Below, in pieces: positions 5,640-11,786 of a stretch of DNA of 11,786 nt. Every line of letters begins with the position of its first letter. Positions within the stretch are counted from its first letter, which is position 1. Position numbers and translations under genes: made by a program. Below the pieces are notes generated by a model that ran no database searches, was not told the origin of the DNA, and saw only the letters and a list, made by a program, of their open reading frames with translations. The stretch comes from an uncultured Angelakisella sp. (GTDB taxonomy: Bacteria > Bacillota > Clostridia > Oscillospirales > Ruminococcaceae), in assembly GCA_910585525.1 (NCBI GenBank), contig CAJUFR010000063.1:1-11786 (forward strand), read 5' to 3'.

Positions 5640-6038
5640 GTGGCCGAGTTCTACGCCTACAAATACTCCACCTCCCACCTGTTCTTTCCAAAGATCATCA
5701 TCACCCTGCTGGTGGTGCTGGGGCTGGTCATCGCCGTCCCCAAGCTGCTGGCCGCCCTGAAGGAGCGGAAGAACGGCGGGAAGAAGTACCGCTTCTTTGT
5801 GGAGGGGTACGACAAGCTGAAGCTGTTCGGCACCGTCATCCTGATGATCCTCTACGTCCTGGCCCTGGACCTGGTGGGGTTTTTGCCCGCCAGCATCCTG
5901 TTCGTCCTGCTCTTTAACGTTCTGTTCTGCGGCACCCTGGAGAAAAATTCCCTGCTGGTGTCCGCGGTGATCGCTGTGGTATTCCCGGTGGCGGTGTGGC
6001 TTATCTTCGGTAAGCTGTTCAACGTCACCCTGCCCTAA
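5640..6038 (+). CDS. Tripartite tricarboxylate transporter small membrane subunit, TctB family
   Basis: This is the small membrane subunit that pairs with TctA. At 132 residues it is slightly shorter than most TctB proteins. Four helices are visible at about 17-38, 62-80, 82-99 and 103-125, with a basic cytoplasmic loop (KERKNGGKKYRFF, 41-53) between the first and second, and the pattern VLALDLVGFLPASILFVLLFNVLFCG common in the family. Translation starts at GTG with a perfect AAGGAGGT seven bases before it. The gene sits between tctC and tctA, 17 bases ahead of the latter. Sequence conservation in TctB is low, so the call rests on topology and position as much as on similarity. Confidence 0.88.
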   Translation: MAEFYAYKYSTSHLFFPKIIITLLVVLGLVIAVPKLLAALKERKNGGKKYRFFVEGYDKLKLFGTVILMILYVLALDLVGFLPASILFVLLFNVLFCGTLEKNSLLVSAVIAVVFPVAVWLIFGKLFNVTLP

Positions 6039-6055
6039 GGAAGGAGGGACCGGCT

Positions 6056-7552
6056 ATGATGGATATCCTTGCCAGCATCTTCACCCTCCAGAACCTTCTG
6101 ATCGCGGTGCTGGGGGTCACCATGGGCATCGTCTTCGGGGCCATCCCCGGCATGACCGCCACCATGGCGGTGGCGGTGTTCCTGCCGCTGACCTACGCCT
6201 ACGACCTCCAGACCTCCCTTATCCTGCTGCTGGGGCTGTACGTGGGGGGCATCTCCGGGGGGCTCATCCCCGCCGTCCTCATCAACATCCCCGGCACCCC
6301 GTCCTCCATCACCACCTGCTTTGACGGCTACCCCATGACCCTGAAGGGGGAGGGGGAGCGGGCCCTCAAGATCGGCATCACCGCCTCCCTGCTGGGGGGG
6401 ATGTTCAGCCTGGTCTGCCTCTGGCTCTTCACCCCGCCCCTGGCCAAGCTGGCCATCCAGTTTTCCGCCGTGGAAAAATTCCTGGTCATCCTCTTCGCCC
6501 TCACCATCATCGCCGCCCTCTCCAAGGGGCAGATGCTCATGGGCATCTGGATGGGGCTTGCCGGGGTGCTGGTGGCGCTGATGGGCACCTTTGACGACAA
6601 CAACAAGCTGCGGCTGGTGCCCCACCTGTTCCGCAAGGAACTGATCTACGGCTTCTCCCTGCTGCCGGTGCTCATCGGGCTGTTCGCCCTGGGCCAGATG
6701 CTGGAGGAAGCGGAAAAGGGGATGAAGAAGGAGCACATCGACAAGGGGCTGCTGGCCAAAAACGCCCGCAAGTTCTCCTTTGCCGACTTCAAGGGCCAGA
6801 TCGTCAACGTCCTGCGCTCCTCCGCCCTGGGCACCTTTATGGGCATCCTCCCCGGGGTGGGCGGTTCCGCCGCCAGCCTCATGGCCTACACCCAGACCAA
6901 GAACTTCTCCAAGCACCCGGACGAACTGGGCAAGGGGGCTACCGAGGGCCTTATCGCCAGCGAATCGGCCAACAACGGCCTCACCGGCGGCGCCCTCATC
7001 CCGCTGCTCTCTATGGGCATCCCCGGGGATTCCACCACCGCCGTGCTGGTGGGGGCCTTCGCCCTCCAGGGGATGCAGATCGGGCCGCTGTTCATCAGCA
7101 ACAACCAGGACCTGTGGTACAGTGTCCTCATCGGCCTTGCCCTCTGCAACGTCATCATGTTCGCGGTGATGTTCTTCCCCATCAAGCTCATCTCCCGGAT
7201 CATCTACATCCCCAAGCAGCGGATGTACCCCATCATCCTGCTGATGTGCGTGGTGGGGGCCTACGCCGCCAACTACGGCGTCATGTTCGACGTCTGGTCC
7301 CTGATCGTCTTTGCCATCGTGGGTTACCTCTTTGTCAAGCTGAAGCTGCCCGCCACCCCCTTCCTCATCGGCTTCATCCTGGGGGGCGACCTGGAGCGGT
7401 ACTTTGTGGACGCCCTCAAGGGGTCCGGCGGGGACCTGACGGTATTCTTCACCCGGGGGCCCATCTGCTGGGTGCTGTGGCTGTTCATCCTGGCCTCGGT
7501 GGCCTACGCCGTCGTCCAGGAGCGGAAAGACAAACTGAAGAAGGCCGCCTAG
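6056..7552 (+). CDS. Tripartite tricarboxylate transporter large permease subunit, TctA family
   Basis: This is the large permease subunit (498 residues, normal length for TctA) that forms the translocation path of the secondary, binding-protein-dependent transporter. Both halves of the internally duplicated fold show the signature loops. In the N half these are FGAIPGMTATMAVAVFLPLTY (27-47) and GGLIPAVLINIPGTPSS (68-84). In the C half they are GILPGVGGSAASLMAY (from about 263) and LLSMGIPGDSTTAVLVGAF (from about 317). About ten to twelve helices are predicted. AGGAGGG precedes the ATG at 6056 by 7 bases; the second ATG at 6059 is also possible. It is followed after one base by the AEC carrier gene, implying translational coupling. 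Family assignment is very secure; the transported acid is inferred from the operon. Confidence 0.95.
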   Translation: MMDILASIFTLQNLLIAVLGVTMGIVFGAIPGMTATMAVAVFLPLTYAYDLQTSLILLLGLYVGGISGGLIPAVLINIPGTPSSITTCFDGYPMTLKGEGERALKIGITASLLGGMFSLVCLWLFTPPLAKLAIQFSAVEKFLVILFALTIIAALSKGQMLMGIWMGLAGVLVALMGTFDDNNKLRLVPHLFRKELIYGFSLLPVLIGLFALGQMLEEAEKGMKKEHIDKGLLAKNARKFSFADFKGQIVNVLRSSALGTFMGILPGVGGSAASLMAYTQTKNFSKHPDELGKGATEGLIASESANNGLTGGALIPLLSMGIPGDSTTAVLVGAFALQGMQIGPLFISNNQDLWYSVLIGLALCNVIMFAVMFFPIKLISRIIYIPKQRMYPIILLMCVVGAYAANYGVMFDVWSLIVFAIVGYLFVKLKLPATPFLIGFILGGDLERYFVDALKGSGGDLTVFFTRGPICWVLWLFILASVAYAVVQERKDKLKKAA

Positions 7553-7553
7553 G

Positions 7554-8465
7554 ATGGACACCTTCATCAAAATGGCCCAGACCCAGTCGGTGCTGTTCCT
7601 TTACATCCTGCTGGGGATCGCCTGCCGGAAAAGGGGGCTGTTTGACGACCACACCCGGGGCAAACTCACCGATTTCACCCTGATGGTCACCCTGCCCTGC
7701 ATGGTGTTCGATTCCTTCCACATGCCCTTCGACCTGGCCGCCCTGTACCGGGGCGGGCTGGCGCTGGCCATCGCCTTTGTTATGGCGGGGGTTGCCCTGG
7801 CGGCGGGGAAGGTCCTCTACCGCCGGATGCCCCCGGGGGAACGGTGCGTCATGCAGTACGGCACCCTGGTGACCAATTCCGGCTTCGCCGGGCTGCCGGT
7901 GGTGGCGGGGGCCTACGGCGAGGAGGGGCTGTTCCTTGCTTCCCTCTTTGTCATCCCCACCCGCATCCTTATGTGGAGCGCCGGCATCTCCCTCTTTGAA
8001 CAGGAGGGGGACCGGTGGCAGCGGGCAAAAAAGGTGCTGCTGAACCCCTCCATCATCGCCGTGGCGTTGGGCCTGGCCCGGATGGTGCTCCAGCTGCCCC
8101 TCCCCGCCTTTGTGGACACCGCCATCGGCCATGTGGGGGATTGCACCTCCCCCATCGCCATGGCCCTGGTGGGGGCCATCCTGGCCGACGTGGAGGTCCG
8201 GGACGTGGCGGAGCCCAAGGCGGGGTACCTGATCCTGGTGCGGCAGCTGGCGCTGCCGGCCCTCTGCCTGGCGGGGCTGAAGCTGCTGGGGGTGGACCCG
8301 CTGACCACCGGGGTCAGCGTCGCCCTCACCGGCATGCCCATCGGCTCCACCACCGCCATCCTGGCCCAGAAGTACGGGGCGGACGCCCGGTTCGCCTCCA
8401 AGTGCGTCTTTCTGTCCACCCTGTCGTCGCTGGTGACGGTGCCGTTATTGACCCTGCTTCTCTAA
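7554..8465 (+). CDS. AEC family carboxylate/auxin-efflux-type carrier
   Basis: This 303-residue membrane protein of the AEC (auxin efflux carrier) family has about ten helices in two five-helix repeats. The first half shows VLFLYILLGIACRKRGLFDDHTRGKLTDF and VTNSGFAGLPVV, with an unwound helix at NSGFAGLP (about 104-111). The second half shows the equivalent crossover VALTGMPIGSTTAILAQKYG (about 260-279). Bacterial relatives such as MleP and MdcF move malate or malonate. The ATG lies one base after the tctA stop and has only a weak purine stretch as a ribosome binding site, so expression probably depends on coupling to tctA. A second carrier beside a full Tct system suggests either alternative uptake or export of a product such as an excess hydroxyacid; direction is unknown. 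Confidence 0.88.
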   Translation: MDTFIKMAQTQSVLFLYILLGIACRKRGLFDDHTRGKLTDFTLMVTLPCMVFDSFHMPFDLAALYRGGLALAIAFVMAGVALAAGKVLYRRMPPGERCVMQYGTLVTNSGFAGLPVVAGAYGEEGLFLASLFVIPTRILMWSAGISLFEQEGDRWQRAKKVLLNPSIIAVALGLARMVLQLPLPAFVDTAIGHVGDCTSPIAMALVGAILADVEVRDVAEPKAGYLILVRQLALPALCLAGLKLLGVDPLTTGVSVALTGMPIGSTTAILAQKYGADARFASKCVFLSTLSSLVTVPLLTLLL

Positions 8466-8508
8466 ACCACTGTTACATCAGATCATATTATTTAGGAGGT
8501 TTTTACTT

Positions 8509-9393
8509 ATGAAGATCGGACTGATCGGGCTTGGCATCATGGGCAAGCCCATGGCAAAGAATTTGATGAAGGGCGGCTACACTGACCTGCTGGTCAGCGA
8601 CCTGAACCGGGATTCGGTGGCCGAGATCGTGGCCGCCGGGGCCAAGGCCGCCACCAACCGGGAGATCGGCGAAAGCTGCGACCTGGTGCTCACCATGCTG
8701 CCCAACTCCCCCCAGGTGGAGGCGGTGATGCTGGGGGAGGAAGGGGTCGGCGCCTACATGAAGCCCGGCTCCACCTTCATCGATATGAGTTCCATCAACC
8801 CGGTGAACGCCAAAAAGATCGCCGCTGAACTGGCCAAAAGAGGGGTGGAGATGCTGGATTCCCCTGTCTCCGGCGGCGAGCCCAAGGCCATCGACGGCAC
8901 CCTCTCCTTTATGGTAGGGGGCAAGCAGGAGGTGTTCGACAAATTCAAGCCGGTGCTGGCGACCATGGGCGCCTCGGTGGTCCGGTGCGGCGACGTGGGG
9001 GCCGGCAACACCACCAAGCTGGCCAACCAGATCATCGTGGCCTGCAACATCCAGGCCCTGGCCGAGGCCCTGACCCTGGCCCGGAAGGCCGGCGTCGATC
9101 CCCAGCTGGTGTTCGAGGCTATCCGGGGGGGACTGGCCGGCTCCACCGTCATGAACGCCAAGGCCCCCATGATGATCGCCGCCAACGACAAGCCCGGCTT
9201 TATGGTGGACCTGCACATCAAGGACCTGAACAACGCCCTGGACTGCGCCCACACCGTGGGGGTGCCGCTGCCCATGACCGCCGAGGTGATGGAGGTCCTC
9301 CAGTGGCTCCACAACCGTGAGGGGGGCCGCAAGGACCACAGCGCCATGATCCAGTATTACGAGCACCTGACCGGGATCGAACTGGGACGATAG
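8509..9393 (+). CDS. garR: 2-hydroxy-3-oxopropionate (tartronate semialdehyde) reductase
   Basis: Reduces tartronate semialdehyde to D-glycerate with NAD(P)H, the third step of the enterobacterial glucarate/galactarate route. The 294-residue product aligns along its length with E. coli GarR as I recall it: Rossmann motif GLIGLGIMGKPMAKNL (4-19), LTMLPNSP (61-68), substrate-binding VSGGEPKAIDGTLSFMVGG (120-138), catalytic Lys170 in GNTTKLANQ, then AIRGGLAGSTVMNAKAPMM and PGFMVDLHIKDLNNALD. Beta-hydroxyacid dehydrogenases for 3-hydroxyisobutyrate share the fold, but SGGEPKAIDGTLS and the neighbouring gudD favour GarR. AGGAGG lies 9 bases before the ATG. The 43-base gap after the AEC gene is unusually AT-rich, which may mark an internal transcript start. 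The substrate call is strong but rests on family resemblance. Confidence 0.93.
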   Translation: MKIGLIGLGIMGKPMAKNLMKGGYTDLLVSDLNRDSVAEIVAAGAKAATNREIGESCDLVLTMLPNSPQVEAVMLGEEGVGAYMKPGSTFIDMSSINPVNAKKIAAELAKRGVEMLDSPVSGGEPKAIDGTLSFMVGGKQEVFDKFKPVLATMGASVVRCGDVGAGNTTKLANQIIVACNIQALAEALTLARKAGVDPQLVFEAIRGGLAGSTVMNAKAPMMIAANDKPGFMVDLHIKDLNNALDCAHTVGVPLPMTAEVMEVLQWLHNREGGRKDHSAMIQYYEHLTGIELGR

Positions 9394-9409
9394 GAAAGAG
9401 GTGCCCCAT

Positions 9410-10309
9410 ATGGATACTGCTTTCATCAAGGGTGTCGTCGTCCCCATCCTCACCCCCATCGACGGGGAGGAGCGCATCGACGAGGCCCGGTTCCGCCGCC
9501 AGATCGACTATGTCATCGGCGGCGGCCTGGAGGGCATTCTGCTCTTTGGCTCCAACGGGGAGTTCTACCAGGTGGAGGAGGAGGAGATGGAGCGGGGCCT
9601 TGCCATCGCCCTGGACCAGGCGGCGGGCCGGGTGCCGGTCTACTTCGGCGTCGGGGCCATCAACACCAAAAAGTGCGTCCGGCTGGCCAAAATGGCGGCG
9701 GCCAAGGGGGCGGCGGCGGTGTCGGTGCTCCAGCCCATGTTCCTCAAGCCCAGCGAGGCGGAACTGTACCGCCACTTTGAGACCATCGCCGCCGCCATCC
9801 CGGAGACACCGGTGCTCATCTACAACAACCCCGGCCGGGTGGGGTACGGCCTTACCGCCGCCTTCATCTCCCGCCTGGCCCACCAGGTCCCCAACATCGT
9901 GGGGATGAAGGATACCTCCGGGGACATGACCCTTACCGAGGAGTGCGTCCGGCTGGGCCGGGACGTGGACTTCAAGGTGTTCGGGGGCAAGGACACCCTG
10001 CTCTACGCCAGCCTCTGCGTCGGCGCGGTGGGAGGGGTCTGCACCGCCGGCAACTTTATGCCGGAACTCATCGGCGACGTCTACCATAAATACATCGCCG
10101 GGGATATGAAGGGGGCGCTGGAAGCCCAGTTCAAGCTGAACCCGGTGCGGCTGTCCATGGACGGGGCCTCCTTCCCGGTGGCCGCCAAGGATATGGCGAA
10201 GCTCCGGGGGCTGGACGTGGGGGACCCCTACCTGCCCAACCTGCCCACCCCCGAGGGCCCGGTGCTGGAAAAGATACGGGCCGCCATGCGGGAGGCCGGG
10301 CTTATCTGA
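9410..10309 (+). CDS. Dihydrodipicolinate synthase/N-acetylneuraminate lyase superfamily enzyme, probably acting on 5-keto-4-deoxyglucarate
   Basis: Class I (Schiff-base) lyase of the DapA superfamily, 299 residues. Visible motifs are GSNGEF (47-52, where DapA has GTTGE), catalytic Tyr138 in YNNPGR and Schiff-base Lys167 in GMKDTSGD. The GSNGE loop makes true dihydrodipicolinate synthase unlikely and resembles 2-keto-3-deoxy sugar-acid lyases. In this operon the substrate should be 5-keto-4-deoxy-D-glucarate made by GudD. Two reactions are possible: aldol cleavage to pyruvate plus tartronate semialdehyde, or dehydration/decarboxylation to 2,5-dioxopentanoate (KdgD type). Since GarR, which consumes tartronate semialdehyde, is next door and no semialdehyde dehydrogenase is present, cleavage is favoured. 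ATG 9410 is chosen over GTG 9401, whose bases overlap the AGAGGTG ribosome binding site. Confidence 0.85.
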   Translation: MDTAFIKGVVVPILTPIDGEERIDEARFRRQIDYVIGGGLEGILLFGSNGEFYQVEEEEMERGLAIALDQAAGRVPVYFGVGAINTKKCVRLAKMAAAKGAAAVSVLQPMFLKPSEAELYRHFETIAAAIPETPVLIYNNPGRVGYGLTAAFISRLAHQVPNIVGMKDTSGDMTLTEECVRLGRDVDFKVFGGKDTLLYASLCVGAVGGVCTAGNFMPELIGDVYHKYIAGDMKGALEAQFKLNPVRLSMDGASFPVAAKDMAKLRGLDVGDPYLPNLPTPEGPVLEKIRAAMREAGLI

Positions 10310-10331
10310 GACCAAATAGGAGTGACGAGAC

Positions 10332-11669
10332 ATGACGATACCGACCATCGCAAAGATGGAGATCTACCCCGTGGCCGGGCATGACTGTATGGAACTGAAC
10401 CTCTCCGGCGCCCACGCCCCCTACTTCACCCGCAACGTGGTCATCCTCACCGATTCCAACGGCGCCGAGGGGGTGGGGGAGGTCCCCGGCGGGGAGAAGA
10501 TCACCCAGGCCCTGGAGAGCGTCCGGGACCTGGTGGTGGGCACCCGGGTGGCCGATTATAAGCAGACGCTGAACAAGGTCCGGGCCTGGCTGGCCGCCAA
10601 CGTCAAGGACGACGCCCGGGGGCTCCAGACCTTCGACCTGCGCACCGGCGTCCATGTGGTCACCGCCATCGAGGCCCCGCTGCTGGACCTGCTGGGCAAG
10701 CTGCTGGGGGTCCCCGCCGCCGCCCTCATGGGGGATGGCGTCCAGCGGGAGCGGGTGCGGTTCCTGTCCTACTTATTCTACATCGGGGACCGGAAAAAGA
10801 CCGACCTGGAGTACGAGGAGGAGCCGGAGGCGGCCTGTGACTGGTACCGCCTCCGCCACGAGGAGGCCATGACCCCGGAGGCCATCGTGGCCCTGGCCAA
10901 GGCCACCCACGAGAAATACGGCTTCCAGGACTTCAAGCTGAAGGGCGGCGTCCTGGCCCCCCGGGAGGAACTAAAGGCGGTCCAGGCCATCAAGGCCGCC
11001 TTCCCCGACGCCCGGGTGGACCTGGACCCCAACGGCTGCTGGAGCCTCAAGGAGGCCCTGGAGATCGGCCCGGAACTGAAGGAGGTGCTGGCCTACTGCG
11101 AGGACCCGGTCGGCGCGGAGGACGGCTTCTCCGGCCGGGAGGTGATGGCGGAGTTCCGCAAGGCCACCATGATGCCCACCGCCACCAACATGATCAACAC
11201 CGACTGGCGGCAGATGTGCCACACCATCGCCCTGCAAAGCGTGGATATCCCCCTGGCGGACCCTCACTTCTGGACCATGGAGGGATCGGTGCGGGTGGGT
11301 CAGCTGTGCAACGACTTCGGGCTGATGTGGGGCTGTCACTCCAACAACCACTTCGATATCTCCCTGGCCATGGTGGTGCAGTGCGCCGCCGCCATCCCCG
11401 GCAAGATGAACGGCATCGACACCCACTGGATCTGGCAGGAGGGCCGGGAGCGGCTCACCAAGCGGCCGCTGGAGATCGTGGGCGGGTGCATCGACCTGCC
11501 GGAGGCTCCGGGGCTTGGCATCGAGGTGGACCGGGAGCAGATCGAGAAGGCTCACCGGCTGTACCAGGAGAAGTGCCAGGGCCGGGGTGCCCGGAACGAC
11601 GCTGTGGGGATGCAGTATCTCATCCCCGGGTGGAAGTTTGATAATAAGAGGCCCTGTATGGTTCGGTAG
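10332..11669 (+). CDS. gudD: Glucarate dehydratase
   Basis: Enolase-superfamily Mg2+ enzyme that dehydrates D-glucarate, and in known homologues L-idarate, to 5-keto-4-deoxy-D-glucarate. At 445 residues it matches E. coli GudD almost end to end: VAGHDCMELNLSGAHAPYFTRN, RGLQTFDLRT, CDWYRLRHEEAMTP, the FKLKGG catalytic lysines (K202, K204), metal ligands D232 (LDPNG), E257 (EDP) and N286 (ATNMI), D310 (PLADPHFW) and general-base H336 in GCHSNNHFDIS. It ends with the conserved GMQYLIPGWKFDNKRPCMVR. All active-site residues are kept, at a constant offset of three from the E. coli numbering. AGGAG lies 9 bases before the ATG, and the gene is 22 bases after the DapA-family gene. It is the last gene of the operon; beyond its TAG only a short spacer and the terminal repeat remain. 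Confidence 0.97.
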   Translation: MTIPTIAKMEIYPVAGHDCMELNLSGAHAPYFTRNVVILTDSNGAEGVGEVPGGEKITQALESVRDLVVGTRVADYKQTLNKVRAWLAANVKDDARGLQTFDLRTGVHVVTAIEAPLLDLLGKLLGVPAAALMGDGVQRERVRFLSYLFYIGDRKKTDLEYEEEPEAACDWYRLRHEEAMTPEAIVALAKATHEKYGFQDFKLKGGVLAPREELKAVQAIKAAFPDARVDLDPNGCWSLKEALEIGPELKEVLAYCEDPVGAEDGFSGREVMAEFRKATMMPTATNMINTDWRQMCHTIALQSVDIPLADPHFWTMEGSVRVGQLCNDFGLMWGCHSNNHFDISLAMVVQCAAAIPGKMNGIDTHWIWQEGRERLTKRPLEIVGGCIDLPEAPGLGIEVDREQIEKAHRLYQEKCQGRGARNDAVGMQYLIPGWKFDNKRPCMVR

Positions 11670-11700
11670 CGGGTGCTTGGGGACTTGGACAGCGGCTTTT

Positions 11701-11786
11701 GCGGGGCGTAAGCCCCGCCCTGCCCGCCCGGGCTTCCGGGCCGCCCATCCAAGGGCGCGTAGCCCTTGGTCGCCCGCCGCCGCGGG
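11701..11786. repeat. Terminal GC-rich hairpin repeat, right copy
   Basis: Inverted counterpart of 1-86. It contains hairpin arms 11702-11707 / 11712-11717 (CGGGGC, loop GTAA, GCCCCG) and 11749-11756 / 11762-11769 (CCAAGGGC, five-base loop, GCCCTTGG). The latter stem uses different base pairs from its partner at 18-38 while keeping length and loop size. It lies 32 bases beyond the gudD stop and is the only structure that could end the aldarate transcript inside the window, although it lacks a T-tract. Confidence 0.8.

Noticed and set aside
6035..7570. 511-residue open frame antisense to tctA
   Set aside because: Low-complexity His/Gly/Asp-rich translation, no ribosome binding site, and fully opposite a strongly conserved permease gene; long antisense frames are expected at this GC content.
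9401..9409. Earlier GTG start for the DapA-family gene
   Set aside because: The GTG lies within the AGAGGTG ribosome binding site that serves the ATG at 9410.

Overview
The window is very GC-rich. It carries a SpoIIR sporulation gene, a DUF4364 gene and strong AAGGAGG-type ribosome binding sites. Together these point to an endospore-forming, high-GC clostridial relative, most like Oscillospiraceae (Flavonifractor/Lawsonibacter-type gut bacteria). The lineage is inferred from gene content and style only.

Layout: (1) 1-86 and 11701-11786 are inverted copies of one GC-rich, hairpin-forming repeat that bound the window. (2) The minus-strand block 138-1936 encodes SpoIIR, a small four-helix membrane protein of unknown function and a DUF4364 winged-helix protein. 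The latter two form an operon ending in a clear intrinsic terminator at about 828-858, so spoIIR is a separate unit. (3) 2114-2809 (+) encodes a TVP38/TMEM64 (VTT-domain) membrane protein, closed by a strong terminator at 2822-2858. (4) 2860-3068 is an AT-rich regulatory region with clustered ATTTCA/TGAAAT half-sites and a candidate promoter. (5) 3069-11669 (+) is an eight-gene operon for uptake and breakdown of a sugar diacid (aldarate).

Operon order: LarA-like nickel-pincer 2-hydroxyacid racemase/epimerase homologue; TctC, TctB and TctA of a tripartite tricarboxylate-type transporter; AEC-family carrier; GarR (tartronate semialdehyde reductase); DapA-superfamily lyase; GudD (glucarate dehydratase). 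The most coherent reading is as follows. TctCBA imports a C6 diacid. GudD dehydrates D-glucarate (or L-idarate) to 5-keto-4-deoxy-D-glucarate. The DapA-family enzyme cleaves that to pyruvate plus tartronate semialdehyde. GarR reduces tartronate semialdehyde to D-glycerate. The LarA homologue could epimerise a diacid that GudD cannot use into one it can.

The points most worth a second look are the LarA homologue as a possible nickel-dependent aldarate epimerase, the DapA-type enzyme standing where enterobacteria use the unrelated GarL aldolase, the structurally covarying terminal repeats, and the regulatory region at 2894-3031. No glycerate kinase, dedicated regulator or Lar cofactor-synthesis gene lies in the window. 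No RNA genes, insertion sequences or CRISPR arrays were seen.
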